A DNA stretch of 64,000 nt, taken from F23-D06 sp045130275. Its GTDB lineage: Bacteria > Bacteroidota > Bacteroidia > Bacteroidales > WCHB1-69. Made by a program: the position numbers and the translations under genes. The stretch lies in contig JBGUPL010000110.1 in NCBI GenBank assembly GCA_045130275.1, positions 1 through 64,000 on the forward strand, written 5' to 3'. The notes beneath the pieces are model-generated. The model saw only the letters and a program-made list of their open reading frames with translations, was not told the origin of the DNA and made no database searches. This document shows positions 27,530 to 34,751 of this stretch, piece by piece; within the stretch, counting starts at the first letter, position 1, and the number at the start of each line of letters is the position of its first letter.

Positions 27530-28402
27530 ATGGCCACCATCATCGACGGCAAACAGATTTCCGAGAACATCAAAACGGAAATCGCCACTACTGTTAAAGG
27601 ATTGTTGGACAAGGGGGCACGTGCTCCACATCTGGCCGTGGTCATCGCCGGTGACGACGGTGCGGCGCTCAGCTATGTGAGCAGTATCGAAAAACAGTGC
27701 AAGGGCGTCGGCTTCATGTCGTCCGTCTATCATCTTTCGCCGAACATCACGGAAGAGGAGTTCCTCTCCACCATCGATTTCCTGAATACCGACGAAGAGA
27801 TTGACGGCTACATCATCCAAATGCCGCTGCCCAAGCATATTTCCATCGACAAGGTGACCGCGCACGTGAGTCCCGAAAAGGACATGGACTGCTTCCATCC
27901 CGTCAACATGGGCAACCTGCTTTTAGGCAAGGATTGCTACCTGCCCGCCACCCCGCATGGTGTCATCGAGCTGATTGAACGCAGCAATATCGAGACAAAA
28001 GGCAAGAATTGTGTGATTGTGGGGCGCAGCAACATCGTCGGGAAACCGCTGGCTATGCTGATGTTACAAAAGAACATCAATGCCACCGTAACGGTCTGCC
28101 ACAGCCATACGCAGAACCTTCCGCAGGTGTGCCGCCGCGCTGATATCCTCATCGTGGCCATCGGCCAGCCGGAGATGATTACTGCCGAATACGTCAAGGA
28201 GGGTGCCACCGTCATCGACGTTGGCATCCACCGCCTTGAAGCACCCGAGAATCCGAAAGGATACCGGCTTTGCGGTGACGTCAAATTCGACGAGGTCTCG
28301 GCAATATGCGGTGCCATCACCCCAGTGCCCGGCGGCACCGGCGCCATGACCACCGCCTGCCTTCTCCTGAACACCCTGACGGCACGAATGAAGAAGCTTT
28401 AG
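27530..28402 (+). CDS. folD: Methylenetetrahydrofolate dehydrogenase / cyclohydrolase
   Basis: This 290-residue cytosolic enzyme interconverts methylene-, methenyl- and formyl-tetrahydrofolate. Family motifs are clear: DGYIIQMPLPKH with Gln97, KDMDCFHPVN, ATPHGVIELI, the Rossmann signature VGRSNIVGKP, and ITPVPGGTGAMTT. The active-site Tyr49 is present. However, the residue four positions on, normally a catalytic lysine (YxxxK), is Ile53, and the nearest lysine is Lys55. FHP is preceded by Cys where Gly is common. The dehydrogenase role is likely; the cyclohydrolase activity is less certain. It is translated right behind the coiled-coil protein. Confidence 0.9.
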   Translation: MATIIDGKQISENIKTEIATTVKGLLDKGARAPHLAVVIAGDDGAALSYVSSIEKQCKGVGFMSSVYHLSPNITEEEFLSTIDFLNTDEEIDGYIIQMPLPKHISIDKVTAHVSPEKDMDCFHPVNMGNLLLGKDCYLPATPHGVIELIERSNIETKGKNCVIVGRSNIVGKPLAMLMLQKNINATVTVCHSHTQNLPQVCRRADILIVAIGQPEMITAEYVKEGATVIDVGIHRLEAPENPKGYRLCGDVKFDEVSAICGAITPVPGGTGAMTTACLLLNTLTARMKKL

Positions 28403-28439
28403 CGGTTGACCGTGAGCTGTTTGCAACACGAATAGCCCA

Positions 28440-31382
28440 CTACATCCTGCTCCCTGTCGGGGTCTGCCGCCCGCAAAGATGCAGATAGTCACAATATTTG
28501 CATTGGTCTTTATCCTCTGTCTGGACAAACGGATTCTTCTTATCAAAAATGTCACAGAACAGCTGATTCAACAGCTTGGACAAAACTTTCTTGTATGGCA
28601 GCACATCCTGCCCGCCTTGGATCAAGGCCGGCAGGATGTAGTTTTTATGTCCCATGTTGGCTTCGCGTGTGCTGATGATTCCAACCAGCACAGAATCGGG
28701 CTTTTCCGGCGTTACATAATCATACATGAGCATATACATCACCAGTTGGAAGAGCTTGTCGTAATCACTGTCGGAAAAGATAACACCCAAAGCTATTTCA
28801 GCCGGATCTTTGTCCGACGAGGCTGCTTCTTTCCACTTGATCTGCAGTTTTCCCTGTTTCACGCTTCCGCTTTTGTAATCCAAAATCATCACATCGCGTC
28901 CGTCCTTTTGAACACGGTCGAGACTACCTGTCAGACGAACCGTGAACGAAGGCTTCCCGTCAGCGGAAAATATCTGATAATCACGAATATCCACCTTCAT
29001 CTCATTTGCATCTATTCGCCAGTTCGAACAGACCAATTCCTCTTTCGCCATATTCAAGTAATTATTGACCGTTTCGCCAATAATCCGACGGTTTATCCGC
29101 CAATATCCTTGTTCAAAATCATTATCTGTCAAAGATTTACGTCCGTCAAGTTTCCGAATTTCTTCACGGATCATATCATCCGAATTGTCGATGTTCCGCT
29201 GCAGAATGGCCGCATAGCTCGAAGGATCGGGTTCTTGCTTAATTTCATCGAAGGCGCGCTTGTAGAGGGCGTGTATCACGGTTCCCAATTCGTTGGCCCC
29301 CAAATGGTCGGAAATAACGGGCGTTTGACGGACTCGAAGCAAATGCTTGAAGTAGAATTTCAACGGACATGCGATATACGTTTGCAAAGAAGACGGGGAA
29401 AACACATACGCAGACAACAGTTTCATAACTGCTTCCGTTTTCTTCATCGAGATCTTGGCTTTTTCAGGCAAAAGAAGATTGAAATCGAGTTTCTGATGAC
29501 GGATGTCAATCACTTTTTCGAGATGTTGGGCCTGAACCTCATATTCCAGCTGCGCAATCAGTCTGCTCTTTTCCGCCAAATTCTCATCGGAAGCACTGTT
29601 GTATAGGAGCGCCACATTTTCGGCACGTTGCAGCAACCTGAAAAAGTGATAGGCATACACTTGATCTTGATACAGGTAGTTGGGAAGGGCGTCTTTCCCG
29701 TCGAATTTGAACTTGAAATCAAATGGAATCAACGAGTTGTAAGAAATTCCCTTCGGCAGTATCCCCTCGTTCACTGAAAGCATGATGACATTTTTGAAAT
29801 CCATCATACGGGTTTCCAGCAAGCCCATCACCTGGAGCCCGGTGTCTGGGTCACCTTGCATGGAGATGGAAATCTCGGACAAAAATTTTGACACGGCGAA
29901 TCGGGCGAAAGCGAAATCCAGGACCTGGTCTTTTTCATAAAACTGATCAAAAACGGCTTCCGCTTTTTCAAGTTTGCACGCGACCTCCTGCCAAAGCTGC
30001 TTGTATAACGGTTCCTCGGTCACGGAATCGGCAAAGTTGCAAAATTCCCGAAGTATTATCGGAAGATTACGGGCTATCTGCGCCTTTGCAATATTCGGAA
30101 ACACCTGGTTATAAGGTATTTGTGCATGACGAATCACCGTAGGAAAATAGAATGGAACCGGTTTCAAATCCCGCAACAACTCGTGATCCCACAGTCGTTC
30201 CACCACTTCTCCGCTGAAAGAGAGCACCTGGTCTTCATCTTGAGTCAAAGCAAACGCCGATTCATATAAAGACATTGCCTGTTGCAGAAGCAGACAAACC
30301 GGAGTGGACTCGAAAGGGAATCCCATAGTGGCATTAATCTTCACATTTTCAGGATGATAAGAAATCAAAAAGGGCAGCATCAGATTCTCGTCTGCTAACA
30401 CTACCGCCGTGTCCGACATATTGACAAAACCGTCCTTGCCGAGTGCATCGCCGTCCATGTCAGCCAATTTTGCCGCTTTGATTTGCTCCACCTCAGCGAT
30501 GGCCGCATATATCTGTCGCATGTTCTTGGAAGTGGACACTATGTTCACCTTTTTCGGGATATTGGCATAATCAGGTTCGAAAAACGCCATTTTTTCGAAG
30601 TCTATCTGCAATTTTTCACAATTTCGTTGTATGAAAAACGACGTTTCCTGCTTCTGGCGGCTTACAGATGATGATTCTTCCTCTATATGACAGTAGAAAG
30701 GATCCACATCGAAGTAAATCTCCGTGGAAAAATGTTGCTGTAAATAGCGGATTATCTCCAGTTCCGAAGGAGACAAAGCATAAAAACCGGCGAAGATCAG
30801 TCGTTTGAACGGCAACTTTGCTGCATAGTCAGCGATATTTTCAGCACAATCCCGATAGATCATCCCTTCATAAGCCTCCGCATGTTCACGCAACAAGGAT
30901 TTATATTGAATGTAGATGTCCGCCAGCAACTCGTTGAACTGAATTCGCTCACAATCAGAGGGTGACAGTTCGTCCTTGCCGAACGGGATTTCGAAGGCGG
31001 CAGCTTGGGCATGTTCTCGCAAGATTGCCGGCACGTCCTGCAATTGCATGTCCATATCACTGATATCCTTGAGAAAAGCGATGCCCCACGAAAGCAGATG
31101 ATGTTGGTCAAAACGGCTGCCAGAATAGCGGCCTGTCAGCTTATTCAGCCGCATGAGCTGGGTGACCTGATCCGTCACTTTTAAGGGCGAAAGCCATGCC
31201 ACAAATTCCTCCATGGGGAATATTTGCGGAGCAAACATCGGCTGACGACCGTTAGCTTCGTAAAGGCCTTGTAGGAGCAAACGCCGCGCACGCCGATTGG
31301 GAAGAATGATCGCCACATCGTGCAAAGGAACCCGTTTGTCAGCAAGGATCTTATCAATAATGGAAGACAGGAAAGGCTTCAT
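28440..31382 (-). CDS. addB: AddB-like PD-(D/E)XK nuclease of double-strand-break repair
   Basis: This 980-residue protein resembles the Bacteroidetes AddB or RecB-like nuclease. The N-terminal part is a degenerate helicase-like fold (VAIILPNRRARRLLLQGL) without a good Walker A. The C-terminal nuclease domain has FSPSSLQTYIACPLKFYF, LGTVIHALYKRAF, the catalytic LDYKSGS, and a terminal CKYCDYLHLC. The distant first Cys plus C-x2-C-x5-C is the pattern that holds a [4Fe-4S] cluster in AddB. It would act with an AddA helicase-nuclease that is not in the window. It lies 10 bases after ung, forming a repair operon. Confidence 0.82.
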   Translation of the reverse strand: MKPFLSSIIDKILADKRVPLHDVAIILPNRRARRLLLQGLYEANGRQPMFAPQIFPMEEFVAWLSPLKVTDQVTQLMRLNKLTGRYSGSRFDQHHLLSWGIAFLKDISDMDMQLQDVPAILREHAQAAAFEIPFGKDELSPSDCERIQFNELLADIYIQYKSLLREHAEAYEGMIYRDCAENIADYAAKLPFKRLIFAGFYALSPSELEIIRYLQQHFSTEIYFDVDPFYCHIEEESSSVSRQKQETSFFIQRNCEKLQIDFEKMAFFEPDYANIPKKVNIVSTSKNMRQIYAAIAEVEQIKAAKLADMDGDALGKDGFVNMSDTAVVLADENLMLPFLISYHPENVKINATMGFPFESTPVCLLLQQAMSLYESAFALTQDEDQVLSFSGEVVERLWDHELLRDLKPVPFYFPTVIRHAQIPYNQVFPNIAKAQIARNLPIILREFCNFADSVTEEPLYKQLWQEVACKLEKAEAVFDQFYEKDQVLDFAFARFAVSKFLSEISISMQGDPDTGLQVMGLLETRMMDFKNVIMLSVNEGILPKGISYNSLIPFDFKFKFDGKDALPNYLYQDQVYAYHFFRLLQRAENVALLYNSASDENLAEKSRLIAQLEYEVQAQHLEKVIDIRHQKLDFNLLLPEKAKISMKKTEAVMKLLSAYVFSPSSLQTYIACPLKFYFKHLLRVRQTPVISDHLGANELGTVIHALYKRAFDEIKQEPDPSSYAAILQRNIDNSDDMIREEIRKLDGRKSLTDNDFEQGYWRINRRIIGETVNNYLNMAKEELVCSNWRIDANEMKVDIRDYQIFSADGKPSFTVRLTGSLDRVQKDGRDVMILDYKSGSVKQGKLQIKWKEAASSDKDPAEIALGVIFSDSDYDKLFQLVMYMLMYDYVTPEKPDSVLVGIISTREANMGHKNYILPALIQGGQDVLPYKKVLSKLLNQLFCDIFDKKNPFVQTEDKDQCKYCDYLHLCGRQTPTGSRM

Positions 31383-31392
31383 ACCCTTTAAA

Positions 31393-32073
31393 TCATAGTT
31401 GCCAATTTATAGGGTCTTTGCCCATCGCAATCAGAATCTCGTTTGTTTTTGAAAAGTGTCTGCATCCGAAAAAACCGCGGGAGGCGGACAGTGGGGACGG
31501 GTGTGGCGCCGTGAGCACATAGTGTTTGCGAGTGTCGATAAGCCGCTGTTTTTCAATGGCATAGTTGCCCCAAAGCAGGAAGACAAGCCCTTCGCGTTGT
31601 TCCGACAGCCGCTGTATGGCGCAGTCGGTGAATGTCTCCCAACCATGACGCTGGTGTGAGCCCGCTTGGTGCGCACGCACCGTGAGTGTAGCGTTGAGCA
31701 GCAGCACGCCCTGATTGGCCCACGACTGCAGGTTGCCACTTCTCGGCAACACAAATCCCACATCTGTGCTCAACTCCTTGAAAATATTCTGCAACGACTT
31801 CGGGATCGGCACCCCGTCCTGCACAGAAAAACAGAGCCCATGCGCCTGTCCCTCCCCATGATACGGATCCTGTCCGATGATCACCACCTTCACCTTGTCA
31901 AACGGCGTCGAGTTGAAGGCGTTGAAAATCTTCGGCCCGGGCGGGAACACCACATAATGCTTCTTTTCTTCTACCAAAAAGGCTTTCAATTCCGCAAAAT
32001 ACGGCGCTTGGAACTGGTCCCAGAGGACTTTCTTCCAAGAAGGTTCGATTTGTGGGTTGATGGGTTCGTGCAT
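31393..32073 (-). CDS. ung: Uracil-DNA glycosylase
   Basis: This 226-residue family 1 enzyme removes uracil from DNA. The water-activating loop IIGQDPYHG has Asp69 and His72, with the uracil-binding LLLNATLTVR and the minor-groove loop HPSPLSASRGFFG. Length is normal. It starts the ung-addB pair. Its upstream gap holds an inverted GCTGTTAGC-type repeat but no clear promoter. Confidence 0.96.
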   Translation of the reverse strand: MHEPINPQIEPSWKKVLWDQFQAPYFAELKAFLVEEKKHYVVFPPGPKIFNAFNSTPFDKVKVVIIGQDPYHGEGQAHGLCFSVQDGVPIPKSLQNIFKELSTDVGFVLPRSGNLQSWANQGVLLLNATLTVRAHQAGSHQRHGWETFTDCAIQRLSEQREGLVFLLWGNYAIEKQRLIDTRKHYVLTAPHPSPLSASRGFFGCRHFSKTNEILIAMGKDPINWQL

Positions 32074-32089
32074 GACGGTATGTACTTTA

Positions 32090-32132
32090 ATGATTGGCTG
32101 TTAGCTAATGGCCGTTAGCTATTAGCTGTTTT
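32090..32132. repeat. GGCTGTTAGCTAATGGCC-type intergenic repeat
   Basis: The stretch GGCTGTTAGCTAATGGCC followed by GTTAGCTATTAGCTGTT is built from GTTAGC, AGCTAA and GGCC words that recur at 32567-32641, 48529-48555 and 48617-48660. It lies just upstream of ung. Confidence 0.5.
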
Positions 32133-32157
32133 CTGCCAATTGCTTGAAAATATTTTG

Positions 32158-32165
32158 TATTTTTG
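32158..32165 (+). promoter_or_regulatory. -7 element of the four-helix-bundle gene
   Basis: TATTTTTG, followed by C, is a consensus -7 element 50 bases upstream of the ATG at 32216. The leader is AT-rich. Confidence 0.6.
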
Positions 32166-32215
32166 CAAAAATTTATATAATATAATTTACAATTTTAACT
32201 ATTAACCATTAAAAA

Positions 32216-33445
32216 ATGAGAAACTTTAGAAATTACAAAATTTGGACCGAATCCATATCATTCACTACAAAAATCTACAAAATAGTTAGCAACTTTCCTT
32301 CTTTCGAGAGATATGACTTAAGTGATCAATTGAGAAGAGCGTCAGTATCCATTCCATCCAATATCGCAGAGGGAGCTGCCAGAGATTCAGAAAGAGAATT
32401 TATTCATTATTTAAACATCAGTTTGGGTTCTGCTTTTGAGGTCGAAACACAATTACAGATAGCATATAATTTGGAATATATCAGTCACGAAACATTCGAC
32501 ATGCTACTGGCACAACTACACCTCATTGAAAAACAAATCAACGAGCTCATCAGTGTCATTAAACGGCAACAGCCAACAGCCAACAGCCAAAAGCTAACAG
32601 CCAACAGCCAACAGCCAACAGCTAACAGCCAACAGCCAACCTCAGTGCTTAAAATGCCGCACGCCTGTGAACACCATCGCGATGCCGGCCTCGTTGCAGG
32701 CCTTGATGGAGTCCTCGTCGCGGACGCTGCCGCCGGGTTGGATGATAGCGGTCACACCATACTCTTTGGCCATTTTCACGACATCATCGAAGGGGAAGAA
32801 AGCGTCGCTGGCGAGACAGAGGTTATTCGTAAGTCCTTTTTCCTTAGCTTCTTCCAATGCGATATGCGCAGCACCCACACGATTCATCTGTCCCGCACCG
32901 ACACCGGCGATACGGCCATCGCAAGCCACGGTGATAGCATTGGAACGTACATGCTTGCAGATAGTCATCGCGAGTTTCAGATTCTCCATTTCTTCCGCCG
33001 TGGGCGCCTTTTCCGTCACCACATTGATTTCATAATCTTCGAAACGCTTGCGGTCAATGGACTGGCAGAGCATACCACCCGCGACGCTGACAAACATACG
33101 CTCGTCGGCATTGGACTTGTCGGTACTGAACGTCATCAATCGGATGTTTTTCTTGGTGGAGAGATGGTCAAAAGCCTCCTGCGTGAACGAAGGTGCGAGG
33201 ATGATTTCGAGGAAGACAGGCTTCATGGCCTCGGCCGTCGGCAGGTCGATTTCGCGGTTGGATGCCACGATGCCACCGAAGATGGAGACGCTATCGGCCT
33301 CGTATGCACGGGTCCAGGCTTCCAGGGCAGACTCACCGACGCCCACACCACAGGGATTCTTGTGCTTTACAGCCACCATCGTCGGGCGATCGAACTCGCG
33401 CAAGATCTGCAATGCCGCATCCGCATCTTGTATATTATTGTATGA
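32216..33445 (+). CDS. Four-helix-bundle protein (S23/IVP/Avd-like) with run-on C-terminus
   Basis: The first 117 residues match the four-helix-bundle family found as 23S rRNA intervening-sequence proteins and as relatives of the diversity-generating-retroelement factor Avd: RNYKIWTESISFTTKIYKI, YDLSDQLRRASVSIPSNIAE, ARDSEREFIHYLNIS and SAFEVETQL. Family members normally stop at about 115-125 residues. Here the frame runs at residue 118 into a tandem AACAGCC repeat (PTANSQ, SQQPTANSQQPT) and then 268 codons antisense to purH, to a stop at 33445. Only the first 120-145 residues are likely to be a meaningful product. The function of the family outside rRNA inserts and retroelements is unknown, and no reverse transcriptase is nearby. 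Confidence 0.7.
   Translation: MRNFRNYKIWTESISFTTKIYKIVSNFPSFERYDLSDQLRRASVSIPSNIAEGAARDSEREFIHYLNISLGSAFEVETQLQIAYNLEYISHETFDMLLAQLHLIEKQINELISVIKRQQPTANSQKLTANSQQPTANSQQPTSVLKMPHACEHHRDAGLVAGLDGVLVADAAAGLDDSGHTILFGHFHDIIEGEESVAGETEVIRKSFFLSFFQCDMRSTHTIHLSRTDTGDTAIASHGDSIGTYMLADSHREFQILHFFRRGRLFRHHIDFIIFETLAVNGLAEHTTRDADKHTLVGIGLVGTERHQSDVFLGGEMVKSLLRERRCEDDFEEDRLHGLGRRQVDFAVGCHDATEDGDAIGLVCTGPGFQGRLTDAHTTGILVLYSHHRRAIELAQDLQCRIRILYIIV
32567..32641. repeat. AACAGCC tandem repeat at the 3' end of the four-helix-bundle gene
   Basis: About ten imperfect copies of CAACAGC or CTAACAG (7-bp period) lie between the end of the conserved domain and the purH stop. The repeat codes PTANSQ in the plus frame and abuts the purH stop codon at 32642-32644. 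Confidence 0.75.
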
Positions 33446-34177
33446 CAGCTCTTTACCATGAAGCTGCTCAGCCCACGCCATCGAATAGCCTTGCTTCTTA
33501 CCGGCATAGAAAGCCGCTTCCTGATGCGGATTCTCACCATAGCGCAACGATTGCTTCTTGGAAAACGTGAGTGTCAGGTTTTCAGGTTCTTTTTCCCCAA
33601 CTTTTTCGGTAAGATAGGTGGAGATATAGGTATCGTAGGCAGCAGTATGGCGGAACACCTTGGCAGCCAGACGGCGGCGCGTCTCCAGTGTGGTGTCACC
33701 GTGAGCCTTCAATTCATCCAGGACCGTCTGATAGTCAGCGTGATCGACCACAACCGTAACGAAAGCGTGGTTTTTCGCCGCGCTGCGCAGCATGGAGGGA
33801 CCGCCGATGTCGATGTTCTCGATGGCATCCTCAAACGTAGTACCCGCTTTCTCGATGGTCTGTTTGAACGGATAAAGGTTCACCACCACCATATCGATGG
33901 GGGCGATGCCATTGTCCTCCATCTCTTTCACGTGGCCGGGATTGGTGCGCACGGAAAGCAGACCGCCATGCACTTTCGGGTGGAGAGTTTTCACCCGACC
34001 GTCCATGATTTCAGGGAAACCCGTCACATCGCTTATGCCGATGGTGGGGACTCCGGCGGCATCCAATGCTTTGCGGGTGCCACCCGTCGAGATTATTTCA
34101 TAACCCAACTTCGCAAGTTCTTGCGCGAAAGGCACTACGCCCTCCTTGTTACTAACACTGATAATCGCTCGTTTCAT
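32642..34177 (-). CDS. purH: Bifunctional AICAR transformylase / IMP cyclohydrolase
   Basis: This 511-residue enzyme catalyses the last two steps of IMP synthesis using 10-formyl-tetrahydrofolate. The N-terminal MGS-like cyclohydrolase domain begins ISVSNKEGVVPFAQEL and has STGGTRKAL, DGRVKTLHPKVHGG and NLYPF. The C-terminal transformylase shows RYGENPHQ, the catalytic KHKNPCG and GGSVRDEDSI. The ATG at 34177 is chosen because the family start (MKRAIISVSNKEG) falls there; the longer frame would add 58 unrelated residues across the promoter. A -7 element ends 19 bases upstream of it. Confidence 0.96.
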   Translation of the reverse strand: MKRAIISVSNKEGVVPFAQELAKLGYEIISTGGTRKALDAAGVPTIGISDVTGFPEIMDGRVKTLHPKVHGGLLSVRTNPGHVKEMEDNGIAPIDMVVVNLYPFKQTIEKAGTTFEDAIENIDIGGPSMLRSAAKNHAFVTVVVDHADYQTVLDELKAHGDTTLETRRRLAAKVFRHTAAYDTYISTYLTEKVGEKEPENLTLTFSKKQSLRYGENPHQEAAFYAGKKQGYSMAWAEQLHGKELSYNNIQDADAALQILREFDRPTMVAVKHKNPCGVGVGESALEAWTRAYEADSVSIFGGIVASNREIDLPTAEAMKPVFLEIILAPSFTQEAFDHLSTKKNIRLMTFSTDKSNADERMFVSVAGGMLCQSIDRKRFEDYEINVVTEKAPTAEEMENLKLAMTICKHVRSNAITVACDGRIAGVGAGQMNRVGAAHIALEEAKEKGLTNNLCLASDAFFPFDDVVKMAKEYGVTAIIQPGGSVRDEDSIKACNEAGIAMVFTGVRHFKH

Positions 34178-34196
34178 ACTTTTTTTATTTAAAGCG

Positions 34197-34204
34197 CAAA
34201 AATA
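34197..34204 (-). promoter_or_regulatory. -7 element of purH
   Basis: The minus strand reads TATTTTTG, ending 19 bases before the purH ATG. No purine-type riboswitch is seen in the leader. Confidence 0.65.
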
Positions 34205-34228
34205 CAAAAAATAATGCCATTTTTTTCG

Positions 34229-34236
34229 TACTTTTG
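34229..34236 (+). promoter_or_regulatory. -7 element of the small T9SS cargo operon
   Basis: TACTTTTG, followed by C, lies 38 bases before the ATG at 34275 and is divergent from the purH element. Confidence 0.65.
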
Positions 34237-34274
34237 CACACAACAAAAAACATAAGAGATATAAATACGATAAA

Positions 34275-34751
34275 ATGTTGAAAATCAAGTTGAAATGGAT
34301 TATGTCTATGGCTTTATTGCTGGCATTTTCCACGGGAATGTCCCAAAGCAAAATAACCCTGACCTTTCAGGACGCATCCACACAGGAGATTGAAGTGAAT
34401 GCTTATGGTAAAATTTATTTTTCTGACAATTACATGTATATTGACAACGGCACTGCCCTACCCTTCTCCTTCGCTGTCAGCAACATCCGCAATATGATCT
34501 TCAACGAAGGGCTCGATGTTCCGGAAATCGTCACCGAGACTTTCAAGGTTTACCCCAACCCCGCACACAACCTTTTGTACATCAATGGGAACGATTCCCA
34601 GAATTACTCCTACGCACTCTATTCCATTGACGGGCGGCTCCTCCTTCACGGCGACATCCGAAACGGTGATTCCGTCGATGTCAGCGAGCTCCCTTCGGGT
34701 TTATATATCCTCAAAATCCATAACACATCACTCAAAATAAACAAATTATGA
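34275..34751 (+). CDS. Small exported protein with type A T9SS sorting domain
   Basis: This 158-residue protein has a signal peptide (KWIMSMALLLAFSTGMSQ), a mature module of only about 60 residues (VNAYGKIYF ... FAVSNIRNMIF) and a type A sorting domain (FKVYPNPAHNLLYI ... LPSGLYILKIHNTSLKINKL). Little passenger is left beyond the sorting domain. The mature module resembles the first 75 residues of the next protein (FAFANIDSVTF-like ending), so the pair may stem from duplication. Its TGA overlaps the next ATG (ATGA), so the two are translationally coupled. Confidence 0.8.
   Translation: MLKIKLKWIMSMALLLAFSTGMSQSKITLTFQDASTQEIEVNAYGKIYFSDNYMYIDNGTALPFSFAVSNIRNMIFNEGLDVPEIVTETFKVYPNPAHNLLYINGNDSQNYSYALYSIDGRLLLHGDIRNGDSVDVSELPSGLYILKIHNTSLKINKL

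Noticed and set aside
32216..32572. Diversity-generating retroelement accessory factor (Avd) as part of a full retroelement
   Set aside because: No reverse transcriptase, template repeat or variable-repeat pair was found in the window, so only family similarity is claimed.
32642..33445. The antisense extension of the four-helix-bundle frame as a real protein domain
   Set aside because: From residue 143 on the sequence is simply the complement of purH codons, so it was kept only as a run-on and not as a functional domain.
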